A stretch of 64,000 nucleotides of DNA, taken from positions 186,001 to 250,000 of the forward strand of contig NZ_BSFL01000001.1 in NCBI RefSeq assembly GCF_027922325.1, read 5' to 3'. The notes beneath the pieces were generated by a model. That model ran no database searches. It was not told the DNA's origin and was given only the letters and a program-made list of their open reading frames with translations. A program made the translations under genes and the position numbers. Source of the DNA: Methylopila turkensis (GTDB lineage: Bacteria; Pseudomonadota; Alphaproteobacteria; Rhizobiales; Methylopilaceae). Positions within the stretch are counted from its first letter, which is position 1; each line of letters begins with the position of its first letter. Shown here piece by piece: positions 11,046-19,069 of this stretch.

Positions 11046-11074
11046 TTGTCGACCGATCGCCGAGGACCTATCAA
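11046..11074 (+). promoter_or_regulatory. Candidate sigma-70 promoter of the rpfF-like gene
   Basis: TTGTCG at 11046-11051, a 17-base spacer, then TATCAA at 11069-11074, in an AT-rich stretch 64 bases before the chosen start codon. Both boxes are imperfect (four of six each), so this is a candidate only. Confidence 0.4.
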
Positions 11075-11137
11075 TTAGTAAATAATCAGTTAATCTCTTC
11101 GTTGTCCGGTGGCGCAGCCTTTAGTTGTAGGCCTGAG

Positions 11138-12166
11138 ATGGCAATTCCAATCAGTTTGTCCGGGTATCGGCCTTTTTTTGGATTGGAGCGCGCCCGCGCC
11201 CGCTTAGCCGCGGCGCGTGAGGCGCGCGGGCTTTCGGATCATCGAAGCGCGCCGGCGCGCGCCGGAGCCGCCGAACCTTCGACGCCGACGCCCTCGACTT
11301 ACGAGGAGATCGACTTCAGCTTCGATGCGGCCGACGGAGCCTATTGGTGCTGGATGAACCCGAAGGGCGCCCCGAGCTTCACGCCGGGCATGCTCACGGA
11401 GCTCGCCTCCTACACTGCGACCATCCGCGCTCATTGCGCGCGCGCCGAAACGGACGCCGGCGTCAGCCCGCCGAAGCAGGCGGTGCTCGCGTCGCGGATT
11501 CCCGGCGTCTACAATCTCGGCGGAGACCTCGAGCGTTTCTCGCGCTGGATCGTCGCGCGGGACAGGGAGGCGCTCACCGAATATGCCTATTCCTGCATTC
11601 ACGTGCTGCATGACAACGCGATCGGGTTCGGCAATCCCATCCTAACGATCGCGCTGGTGCAGGGCGACGCGCTTGGAGGCGGCTTCGAGACCGCGCTGTC
11701 CTGCCATATGATCGTGGCCGAGCGGGGCGTGAAGTTCGGGTTCCCGGAGATTCTGTTCAACCTGTTCCCCGGCATGGGCGCGTCGAGCCTGCTCACGCGC
11801 CGCGTTGGCCTCGCCCGGGCCGAAAACATGATCGCGAGCGGGCGGATCTTCACCGCCGAGGAGCTCTACGAGATGGGGCTGGTCCAGGTGCTGGCGGAGC
11901 CCGGCGACGGAGTGGACGCCACGCGCCGGCTCATCCGTCAGAACCAGAAGCGCCACAACGGGCTGACCGCCATGCTCCGCGCGAGCGCGCGCGTGTCCCC
12001 GATGCCGTACGAGGAGCTGCGCGACGTCACCGACATCTGGGTGGAGGCCGCGCTCGAGCTGCACCCGGCCGATCTCCGGAAGATGCAGCGGCTCGTCACG
12101 GCGCAGGATCGGCGGATGACCGCAGCCGGGGTCCGGAGCCCCGCCTCCGAGGCGGAGATCGCCTGA
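11138..12166 (+). CDS. rpfF: RpfF-like DSF-family signal synthase (crotonase fold)
   Basis: Bifunctional acyl-ACP dehydratase/thioesterase family that makes cis-2-unsaturated fatty acid signals (DSF). The crotonase core runs from about residue 60 to 300. It carries RpfF landmarks in order: VLASRIPGVYNLGGDLERFSR, ALVQGDALGGGFETALSCH and FGFPEILFNLFPGMGASS. The two catalytic glutamates of RpfF are present (GGGFE and FPE). The C-terminal ITDIWVE-like segment and MQRLVTAQDRR also match. The protein is 342 residues from the ATG at 11138, longer at the N-terminus than Xanthomonas RpfF (about 290). It is convergent with the rpfC-like gene, as in Xanthomonas. Ordinary enoyl-CoA hydratase is less likely given the RpfF-specific motifs and neighbours. 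Confidence 0.87.
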   Translation: MAIPISLSGYRPFFGLERARARLAAAREARGLSDHRSAPARAGAAEPSTPTPSTYEEIDFSFDAADGAYWCWMNPKGAPSFTPGMLTELASYTATIRAHCARAETDAGVSPPKQAVLASRIPGVYNLGGDLERFSRWIVARDREALTEYAYSCIHVLHDNAIGFGNPILTIALVQGDALGGGFETALSCHMIVAERGVKFGFPEILFNLFPGMGASSLLTRRVGLARAENMIASGRIFTAEELYEMGLVQVLAEPGDGVDATRRLIRQNQKRHNGLTAMLRASARVSPMPYEELRDVTDIWVEAALELHPADLRKMQRLVTAQDRRMTAAGVRSPASEAEIA

Positions 12167-12176
12167 ACGGCCGCGT

Positions 12177-12192
12177 TTCGCCGTTTGGCGAA
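12177..12192. terminator. Hairpin between the convergent rpfF and rpfC stops
   Basis: TTCGCC-GTTT-GGCGAA, a perfect 6-bp stem with a four-base loop in the 27-base gap between the two stop codons. It could stop transcription from both sides, but no T-run follows on either strand. Confidence 0.4.
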
Positions 12193-12193
12193 G

Positions 12194-14776
12194 TCAGCGG
12201 GGCGTGTCGCCCGAACGGGCGGCGCGTTCGTGCTGGAGCGTCTTGCGGACACGCTCGAACTCGGCCTCGAGGCGCCTCACGTGCTCGGCCCCGGACGCGG
12301 CGAGCGTCTGGGCGTCCAGATTGCGGTAGGAGAGGCAAAGCTCGTACATGCCGCGCGCGCCGATGTTCGCGGCTCCGCTGCGCAGGGCGTGAGCGTGCTC
12401 CCGAAAATCGCCAGCCTGCCGCTGCGCGACGGCCTCGCGCAGCCCCGTCAGGACCGCGGCGGCGTCTCCGATGAACTCGTCGATGAGGTCGGCGACGAAT
12501 TCGCGGCCGCCAAGCTCCTCGAGTTCGTCGAGGGCGACACGGTCGATCACCGCCCGACGCGTCGCCCGGTATCTCGGATGGCTCGCGATGTTCGCGACGA
12601 TCTCGTCGTCGACCTCGGCCGCCGCCAGCGACGTCTCGGTCTGCCCTTCGGCCGTCTCCGTGGCCGCCCCGCGGCCGCTCGACGCCAGCTCGTCGATGGT
12701 GGCGAGCAGATGCGCCGGCTCGATCGGTTTGGTGAGGCAGGCGTCCATGCCGGCGTCGAGGCAACGCACGCGCGAGTCGGACGTGGCGTCCGCCGTCAGG
12801 GCGACGATCGGAATCCGGGGCTTCCCCAAGGACGCGAAACGATAGAGCTTCGTGCATTCGAGCCCGTCGAGCACGGGCATGTTGACGTCCATCAGCACGA
12901 GATCGAACGATCGCTCGGTCAGGGCGTCCAGCGCGAGTTCGCCGTTGTCGGCGATCCGGACCTCATGCCCGGCCCGCTCCAGCACCTTACGGATCACCTT
13001 CTGGTTGGTGCGATTGTCTTCGGCGACGAGGATTGACAGGCGGCGAAGGCCGGCGACCGCGGCCGGCGCGGGACGCATGAGAAGGTCCGCCGGCGCGCCG
13101 GCGGTCGCGCCCCTGAGCATCGCGCGAAGCTGGTCGGGGTCGGGCGACGCCCCGGTCGCCGAGGCGCAGGCCATGCGGATCTCGAAAGCCGGCAGGCCCG
13201 CGCCCAAGCCTGGATCGATCAGCGCGACCGCCGCATCGTCGTTGTGGCCGGCGCGGAGGGCCTCGATCAGCGCCTGACCGTCGACCTCCGAACCCTCGGC
13301 GTCGAGAACGATCACGGATGGGCCGCGCTCGCCGTTCGGGCGCGCGCGAAGCAGGCGAAGCGCCTCGCGCAGACCGACCGCGGGCGTCGAGGGCCATCCC
13401 GCGGCGACGACCGAAGCGGCGAGAGCCTGCGCGCGGGAGTCGGTGACCGCCATCGCGATGACGGGTTGCGAGCGCGGACGCTCGTCCATCTCGGGGATAG
13501 GCGCGCCATGTTCGAGATCCAGCTCGAACCAGAACGTGCTGCCGAACCCGACCTCGCTCTCGACGTTGATTTCGCCGCCGTTCAGTTCGACGAGCTGCTT
13601 GCAGATCGCGAGCCCCAGCCCCGTGCCGCCATGGGTGTTGATCACCGTCTCGTCGGCCTGGGCGAAGGTCTCGAAAATGCGTTGCCGCGCGGCCTCCGCG
13701 ATGCCGATGCCGGTGTCGGTCACCTCGAAACGAAGGCGCAGACGCTGATCGGTCGCGACCACGGCGTCGACCGCGACCACGACGCCGCCGGTTTCCGTGA
13801 ACTTGACCGCGTTGCCCACGAGATTGACGAGGATGTCCTTGATCTGCCGGGCTTCGCCCTTCAGCCAGTAGGGCGTGCGCGGCGTGACGTGGACGTTGAG
13901 CCGGAGGCCCTTGGCGCGCGCCTGAGCGGAAAGCAGCCCGCGCGCTTCCGCAAGCAGCGCGTGCAGATCGAAGTCGACTTGGCGGACCGGCATCCGCCCC
14001 GCCTCGATGCGGCTGAAGTTCAGCAACTCGTCGATCTGGCCCAGGAGCTCGCGGCCGCTGTCGCGGGCGGTCCGCGCCATGTCGCGCTGGTCGTCGTCGA
14101 GATCGGTCCCCACCAGCAGCTCGGTCATGCCGATGACGGAGTTCAGCGGGGTCCGGAGCTCATGGCTCATGCTCGCCAGGAAGAGGCTCTTGGCCCGGCT
14201 CGCCTCCTCGGCGGCGACCTTGGCGTGCGACAGCTTTCGGATCAGGGTCGCCGCATAGGCCGGCAGCACCACGAGAGCGAGCAGGAGCCCGAGCGACAGG
14301 CTGTAGTTCTCCCGCCAGTACGGGGTGAAGGCGACGGCGAGGGCGAAGCCGACCACCGCGATCGCGGCGGAGATCCGCAGCGCAGGTAGCCCGAAACGGA
14401 AGCCGTTGCCGAAGACGATCCAGAGGTACAGCGGATAGAGCACCGCCGTGGTCTGGCCGCCCACATGCATGGCGTAGGACAGGAGACCGAGGTCGAAGAA
14501 GCGCGCGAGCTTCTGGCGCAGCGCGGCGTTCCGCGGCTGCGCGACCAAATGGCCGAAGAACAGCACGCCGCCGACGCCGTAGGTCGCGGCGAGCAGGAAC
14601 ACCTCCCCCGACGGGTCCGCGAACGTGAAGTAGCTGAGCAGCAGCAGGCCCGCCGCGAGGCGGTTCAGCGCCATCTCGTGCTCGCCGTTCGGGCTTTCGC
14701 GCAGCCGGAGGCGCAGGGCGGCCGCGATTTCGGACGCTCGCCGGAGCCGCGACGCGGCCGTGGCGAGCCGTCTCAT
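12194..14776 (-). CDS. rpfC: RpfC-like hybrid sensor histidine kinase (DSF sensor)
   Basis: 860-residue membrane sensor kinase. The N-terminal third has five hydrophobic segments and matches the RpfC input domain closely: PLYLWIVFGNGFRFG and FTPYWRENYSLSLGLLLAL resemble the Xanthomonas IGNGLRYG and SPYWKAN regions. Then come a kinase core (H-box SMSHELRTPLNSVIGM, N-box NLVGNAVKFTE, G-boxes DTGIGIAE and GGTGLGLAICKQ), a degenerate receiver-like stretch, a true receiver (LVAEDNRTNQ, LMDVNMPVLDG, LTKPIEP) and a C-terminal HPt domain (HAHALRSGAANIGA). Its ATG overlaps the stop of the upstream REC-PAS-GGDEF-EAL gene (ATGA), so the two are co-translated. It probably senses the signal made by the facing synthase. 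Confidence 0.87.
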   Translation of the reverse strand: MRRLATAASRLRRASEIAAALRLRLRESPNGEHEMALNRLAAGLLLLSYFTFADPSGEVFLLAATYGVGGVLFFGHLVAQPRNAALRQKLARFFDLGLLSYAMHVGGQTTAVLYPLYLWIVFGNGFRFGLPALRISAAIAVVGFALAVAFTPYWRENYSLSLGLLLALVVLPAYAATLIRKLSHAKVAAEEASRAKSLFLASMSHELRTPLNSVIGMTELLVGTDLDDDQRDMARTARDSGRELLGQIDELLNFSRIEAGRMPVRQVDFDLHALLAEARGLLSAQARAKGLRLNVHVTPRTPYWLKGEARQIKDILVNLVGNAVKFTETGGVVVAVDAVVATDQRLRLRFEVTDTGIGIAEAARQRIFETFAQADETVINTHGGTGLGLAICKQLVELNGGEINVESEVGFGSTFWFELDLEHGAPIPEMDERPRSQPVIAMAVTDSRAQALAASVVAAGWPSTPAVGLREALRLLRARPNGERGPSVIVLDAEGSEVDGQALIEALRAGHNDDAAVALIDPGLGAGLPAFEIRMACASATGASPDPDQLRAMLRGATAGAPADLLMRPAPAAVAGLRRLSILVAEDNRTNQKVIRKVLERAGHEVRIADNGELALDALTERSFDLVLMDVNMPVLDGLECTKLYRFASLGKPRIPIVALTADATSDSRVRCLDAGMDACLTKPIEPAHLLATIDELASSGRGAATETAEGQTETSLAAAEVDDEIVANIASHPRYRATRRAVIDRVALDELEELGGREFVADLIDEFIGDAAAVLTGLREAVAQRQAGDFREHAHALRSGAANIGARGMYELCLSYRNLDAQTLAASGAEHVRRLEAEFERVRKTLQHERAARSGDTPR

Positions 14777-16920
14777 GCCGTCTGCGCGAGCAGGGACTCG
14801 CGTCTGACAAGGTCGACGAAGTCCGGCGCCGGCATCGGCAGGCCGAAGTAGAAGCCTTGGACTTCGTCGCACCCTTCGGCCCTGAGATGCGCCACCTGGG
14901 CGGCGTTCTCGACGCCCTCGGCGATGACGTCGAGGTCGAGGCTGTGGCCGAGGTTGACGATGGCGCGCACGATCGCGGCGTCGTTCGCGTCGGTCTTGAG
15001 GTTGTGGATGAACGACTTGTCGATCTTCAGCCGGTCGACGGGGAAGCTTTTCACATAGGCGAGCGAGGAGTAACCGGTGCCGAAATCGTCGATCGAGAAG
15101 GTCACCCCGCGGCTCTGCAACGCCTTCAGCGTCGCGACCACGCGCTCGGTGTCCTGCAGCAGGATGGTCTCGGTCAGCTCCAGTTCGAGCCGCGCCGGAT
15201 CGAGGCCGGAGGCGGCCAGAGCCGCGAGCACGACCTCCTCGACGTTCTGGCGCCGGAACTGGCTCGCCGACAGGTTGACCGCGATGCGCAGCGGCGGCAG
15301 CCCGGACTGCGGCCAGGACGCCGCCTGCGCGCAGGCCTCGTTGAGCACCCATTCGCTGATCGGCGCGATCAGGCCGCACTCCTCGGCGAGCGGCAGGAAA
15401 TCGCCCGGCGAAACGAGGTCGCCGTTCTCCCGGCGCCACCGCACCAGCGCCTCGGCGCCGACGATGCTGCCCGACGCGAGCGCCACCTGCGGCTGGTAGT
15501 GCAGCACGAGCTCCTCGCGCGCCAGCGCCTTGCGGAGATCGCTTTCGAGCACCGTGACGGCGCGCGCGCTGGTGTCCATGTCGGACGCGAAGGCCCGGTA
15601 TCCGTCCCGCCCGCTCGCCTTGGCGCGGTACATGGCGAGGTCGGCGTTCTTCAGCAGCTCGTCGAAATCGAACCCGTGGTCCGGGAACATCGCGATGCCG
15701 ATGCTGGCGGAGGTGGTGATCTCCTCGCCGTCGAGACGGAACGGCTCGGTCAGCGCCTCCCGGACCCGCCGCGCGAGATCGATCGTGTCCTCGAGCGTCG
15801 TCACGTCGGACTGCAGGATCGCGAACTCGTCGCCGCCAAGCCGCGACGCGGTGTCCGTGTCCCGCAACGTGACGCGCAAGCGGTCCGCCACGGCCTTCAG
15901 CAGGCGGTCGCCGATGTGGTGGCCGAGAACGTCGTTGATGCCCTTGAAGCGGTCGAGATCGAACAGCAGCAGCGCGAACTTGCGGCCGTTGCGGCGTGCA
16001 TGGGCGATCTCGTGGCGCACGCGCTCGTGCAGCAGCGCGCGGTTCGGCAGGTCCGTCAGCGCGTCGTGATGGGCGAGATGCCGCAGATGGCCTTCCGCCC
16101 GCTTGCGGTCGCTGATGTCGAGCGATGTGGTCAGCACCGCCACGATCTCGCCGGCGCCGTCCCGGAGCGGGGCCTTGGTCGTCAGGAAATGCCGCCGCTC
16201 GCCCGCCCGGGTGAAAATCTCCTCCTCGAAGCTCGGCAGCGCCGCGCCGCTTTCGAAGATCAGCCGGTCGAGCGCCGCGCTGCGGCCCCCGTGCTCGGGG
16301 CCGAACATCTCGACCGCCGTGCGGCCGAGCAGCGCCTGCGGTTCGACGCCCTTGATGCGCGCCTGATAGGCGTTGACGAAGATGCAGCGGCCGGAACGAT
16401 CGATCGCGCTGATCATCGCCGGCACGGTGTCGATGACCTGCCCGAGGCGTTCGGAGCTGTCGCGCAGCGCCTCCTCGCGGGACCGTTCGCTCGACTGGAG
16501 CTTGCGTTCGAGCTGCACGGCGCGGCTCGCGATCAGCACCTGCTGCCGACGCATCTTCAGCAGATTGCGCGCCCGGGTCAGAAATTCGTGATGGTCGACC
16601 GGGCTCTGCAGGAAATCGGTGGCCCCGGCTTCGAGCGCGCTCAGACGGAAGCTGCGCTCCTCATAGACCGTGAGCACGACGACCGGCACGTCGGCGCAGT
16701 TCGGCAGTTCGCGGAAGCGGCGGGTGAACTCCGCGCCGTCCATCTCCGGCATCTTGTAATCGGTGACGACGAGGTCCGGCGTGCGCTCCGACAGCCAGTC
16801 GAGCGCTTCGTGAGGGCCGCCGAACGTCCGCACCTCCACGTCCGGCTCGATCGACGCGGCGAGCTTCGCGAAGATGTTCCGGTTCGTGACCCGGTCGTCC
16901 AGGATGACAACGAGCGTCAT
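14773..16920 (-). CDS. REC-PAS-GGDEF-EAL response regulator in the RpfG position
   Basis: 715-residue cyclic-di-GMP regulator. Domains in order: receiver (about 1-122; phospho-acceptor D54 in VVTDYKMPEMDG), a short coiled linker, PAS (about 155-275), GGDEF (about 285-440; intact GGDEF at 362-366) and EAL (about 455-710; EAL at 490-492, with ELTETILL and DDFGTGYSS). Both catalytic motifs are intact, so synthesis and hydrolysis of c-di-GMP are possible. The conserved lysine of the receiver is replaced (LQSPVD, S106). It is first in a two-gene unit with the RpfC-like kinase, the place held by the HD-GYP protein RpfG in Xanthomonas, so it is likely the output of the DSF pathway. Confidence 0.88.
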   Translation of the reverse strand: MTLVVILDDRVTNRNIFAKLAASIEPDVEVRTFGGPHEALDWLSERTPDLVVTDYKMPEMDGAEFTRRFRELPNCADVPVVVLTVYEERSFRLSALEAGATDFLQSPVDHHEFLTRARNLLKMRRQQVLIASRAVQLERKLQSSERSREEALRDSSERLGQVIDTVPAMISAIDRSGRCIFVNAYQARIKGVEPQALLGRTAVEMFGPEHGGRSAALDRLIFESGAALPSFEEEIFTRAGERRHFLTTKAPLRDGAGEIVAVLTTSLDISDRKRAEGHLRHLAHHDALTDLPNRALLHERVRHEIAHARRNGRKFALLLFDLDRFKGINDVLGHHIGDRLLKAVADRLRVTLRDTDTASRLGGDEFAILQSDVTTLEDTIDLARRVREALTEPFRLDGEEITTSASIGIAMFPDHGFDFDELLKNADLAMYRAKASGRDGYRAFASDMDTSARAVTVLESDLRKALAREELVLHYQPQVALASGSIVGAEALVRWRRENGDLVSPGDFLPLAEECGLIAPISEWVLNEACAQAASWPQSGLPPLRIAVNLSASQFRRQNVEEVVLAALAASGLDPARLELELTETILLQDTERVVATLKALQSRGVTFSIDDFGTGYSSLAYVKSFPVDRLKIDKSFIHNLKTDANDAAIVRAIVNLGHSLDLDVIAEGVENAAQVAHLRAEGCDEVQGFYFGLPMPAPDFVDLVRRESLLAQTA

Positions 16921-17071
16921 ATTTCGCCGCTACCGCCTCCGCCGACCGCTGTTCCGGTTTCAGGCCGCTTAGTGCTGGGCCGGCTGATGGCTTCCCTCTA
17001 TCAAGAGCGGCTTAAGGAAAAGAGAATCAGGTCGCCCGCAGCCGGTTAACGGCTCGCGGCCAAGGACGTCG

Positions 17072-18334
17072 ATGACCAACCGATCCGCCTCCGGAGACGG
17101 CCTCTCCAAACCACCCGTCGTCTGCGTCATCGGCGGCGGGCCTGCCGGACTGATGGCGGCGGAGCGGCTCGCGAGCCTCGGATTCCGGCCGACGCTGTTC
17201 GAGCGCATGCCCTCCGTCGCGCGCAAATTCCTGCTGGCCGGCCGCGGCGGCCTGAACCTCACCCATTCCGAGCCGACCGAGGCCTTCCTCGACCGCTACG
17301 GCGCGGCCCGGGCCGCGCTCGAGCCGGCGCTCGCCCGGTTCTCCGCCGCCGACCTGATCGCCTGGTGCGAGGGCCTCGGCGTCGAGACCTTCGTGGGCTC
17401 CAGCGGGCGCGTGTTTCCGCGTTCCTTCAAGGCGTCGCCGTTGCTTCGCGCCTGGCTGCACCGGCTGGATAGCCTGGGCGTTGAGCTCCAGGCGGGCCGG
17501 CGCTGGACCGGATGGACGCCCGAGGGCGCGCTCGTCTTCGAGGGACCGGACGGCGTCGAGACGGTCCACGCCGACGCGGTCGTGTTCGCGCTCGGCGGCG
17601 CGAGTTGGCCGCGGCTCGGCGGCGACGGCTCCTGGGTCGCGCCCTTCGCGCAGGCCGGCGTTCCCGCCGCCCCGCTCCGCCCGTCGAACTGCGGCTTCCT
17701 GGCGCGCTGGTCACCCGTCCTCGTCGAGCGCTTCGAGGGCCAGCCGCTGAAGCGCATCGCCTTGAGCTTCGAGGGCGCCACGGTCCGCGGCGAAGCCATG
17801 CTGACGGTCGACGGGATCGAGGGCGGCGCGGTCTACGCGCTCTCCGCCCGTCTGCGCGACGCGATCGACCGCGACGGCGCGGCGCGGCCCACGCTCGATC
17901 TCAGGCCGGACCTCACCGAGGAGGAGCTGGCCCGGCGCCTTTCCGCGCCGCGCGGGGGGCGCTCGCTCTCCACCCACCTCCGCAAGACCGCAGGCCTCGC
18001 GCCGGTCGCCGCCGCCCTGCTGCGCGAGGGCCTGCCGTCGCTCCCGTCGGAGCCGCCGGCGCTCGCGCGGCGGATCAAGGCTCTGCCGCTCGAACTCGTC
18101 GGGACGAAGGGCCTCGAACGCGCCATCTCCACCGCCGGCGGCGTGCCCTTCGGTGAGATCGACGACCGCTTCATGCTGACGCGCCGGCCGGGATGCTTCG
18201 TCGCCGGCGAGATGCTGGACTGGGAGGCCCCAACCGGCGGCTACCTGCTGCAGGCGACCTTCGCCACCGCCGTCGCCGCGGCGGACGGCGCCGCGGACTG
18301 GCTCGCCGGCAGTTCGACGCGGGTCGAGACTTAA
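17072..18334 (+). CDS. HI0933/BaiN-type flavoprotein (NAD(P)/FAD-dependent oxidoreductase)
   Basis: 420-residue FAD protein of the HI0933 family, whose physiological substrates are mostly unknown. It starts with a dinucleotide fold (VCVIGGGPAGLMAAERLA at about 16-33) and has the family motifs KFLLAGRGGLNLTH, ALGGASWPRLGGDGSW, ISTAGGVPFGEID and FVAGEMLDWEAPTGGYLLQ near the C-terminus. An AAGGA ribosome-binding site precedes the ATG. The stop overlaps the stop of the convergent hypothetical gene by four bases (TTAA at 18331-18334). Confidence 0.85.
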   Translation: MTNRSASGDGLSKPPVVCVIGGGPAGLMAAERLASLGFRPTLFERMPSVARKFLLAGRGGLNLTHSEPTEAFLDRYGAARAALEPALARFSAADLIAWCEGLGVETFVGSSGRVFPRSFKASPLLRAWLHRLDSLGVELQAGRRWTGWTPEGALVFEGPDGVETVHADAVVFALGGASWPRLGGDGSWVAPFAQAGVPAAPLRPSNCGFLARWSPVLVERFEGQPLKRIALSFEGATVRGEAMLTVDGIEGGAVYALSARLRDAIDRDGAARPTLDLRPDLTEEELARRLSAPRGGRSLSTHLRKTAGLAPVAAALLREGLPSLPSEPPALARRIKALPLELVGTKGLERAISTAGGVPFGEIDDRFMLTRRPGCFVAGEMLDWEAPTGGYLLQATFATAVAAADGAADWLAGSSTRVET

Positions 18335-18996
18335 ATGCTCAGAGTTCGACCGTAACGACCAAACAGCCTGATCACGCCGTTGAACTGGTACGCCCTGATA
18401 AATCGCCACAGCGCGCGCCGGCGTGCGTCATCGAGCCCGGCCACCTCTCCTGCCGTAGGCTCGATCTCCCCCATAGCTTCAAGCCAGTATGAAAACTGGT
18501 CGCCAAATAGGTCCTGCGGGATCACGCCGACCCTGATCAGCATCTCCACGCGCTCGAGTCGGCCAAGAAAGGCGTCGAACACATCTCGGATCGCTTGCTG
18601 TTCTATCGAAAACCCATCAGCGCGCGATGGTTCGACGACGGCTTCGCCACCGACCTCTTTGATAAGTGCGTCAGGAGCGGCGCTCTCCTGTCCGAGCATC
18701 GCCCGCGGGGAACCGTGATGGCGTAAGGCGTCACAAAACTCAGCCGGACCAACCAAAACTGGCTTGCGCACTCCATCGACAACGAGATCGACGTAAGTAG
18801 GACACCAATCGATGAGCCGGAACGCGACAACGACGGCGGGGTCCTTGTTCAGAAGCTCGATCTCGTCGGCGACGCGCAGTCCGTCATTTCTACGTCGCTG
18901 TTCGGCCTGTTCCTCGCTGTTTTTCCAATAGCGCCAAAGGCCGCCGATAACGCCGATAACAGCGATGGCAGTTGTTACCCCCTCAGACAGATCCAC
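18331..18996 (-). CDS. Hypothetical protein with one N-terminal membrane segment, lower GC
   Basis: Not recognised. 221 residues from a GTG at 18994-18996 chosen because a perfect AAGGAGG lies eight to nine bases upstream; a TTG at 19056 would add 20 residues without such a site. One membrane segment at about 4-20 (EGVTTAIAVIGVIGGLWRYW) is followed by a charged soluble region with many glutamates and arginines (EEQAEQRRRNDGLRVADEIELL). No known motif is visible. Base composition is visibly less GC-rich than all neighbours, which suggests later acquisition. It is wedged between the flavoprotein gene and gltX. Confidence 0.65.
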   Translation of the reverse strand: MDLSEGVTTAIAVIGVIGGLWRYWKNSEEQAEQRRRNDGLRVADEIELLNKDPAVVVAFRLIDWCPTYVDLVVDGVRKPVLVGPAEFCDALRHHGSPRAMLGQESAAPDALIKEVGGEAVVEPSRADGFSIEQQAIRDVFDAFLGRLERVEMLIRVGVIPQDLFGDQFSYWLEAMGEIEPTAGEVAGLDDARRRALWRFIRAYQFNGVIRLFGRYGRTLSI

Positions 18997-19069
18997 CGCG
19001 GCAGCCCTCCTTAAGAAAAGAACCGACACATCAGGCGAACTTCGACGGGAATTCAATTAGGGGTTGTGA

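Larger units (their letters stand above)
10624..11137. other. 514-base intergenic region upstream of the divergent phyH-like and rpfF-like genes
   Basis: No gene is supported here. The rpfF-proximal part, especially 10930-11130, is clearly more AT-rich than its surroundings and contains an inverted repeat (10946-10967) and a promoter-like element (11046-11074). It is the likely control region of the DSF synthase gene. Confidence 0.6.

Noticed and set aside
12194..15439. Longer form of the RpfC-like kinase starting near 15439
   Set aside because: The extra 221 residues are a shadow of the EAL domain of the upstream gene in another frame. The ATG at 14776, overlapping the upstream stop, is the natural start.
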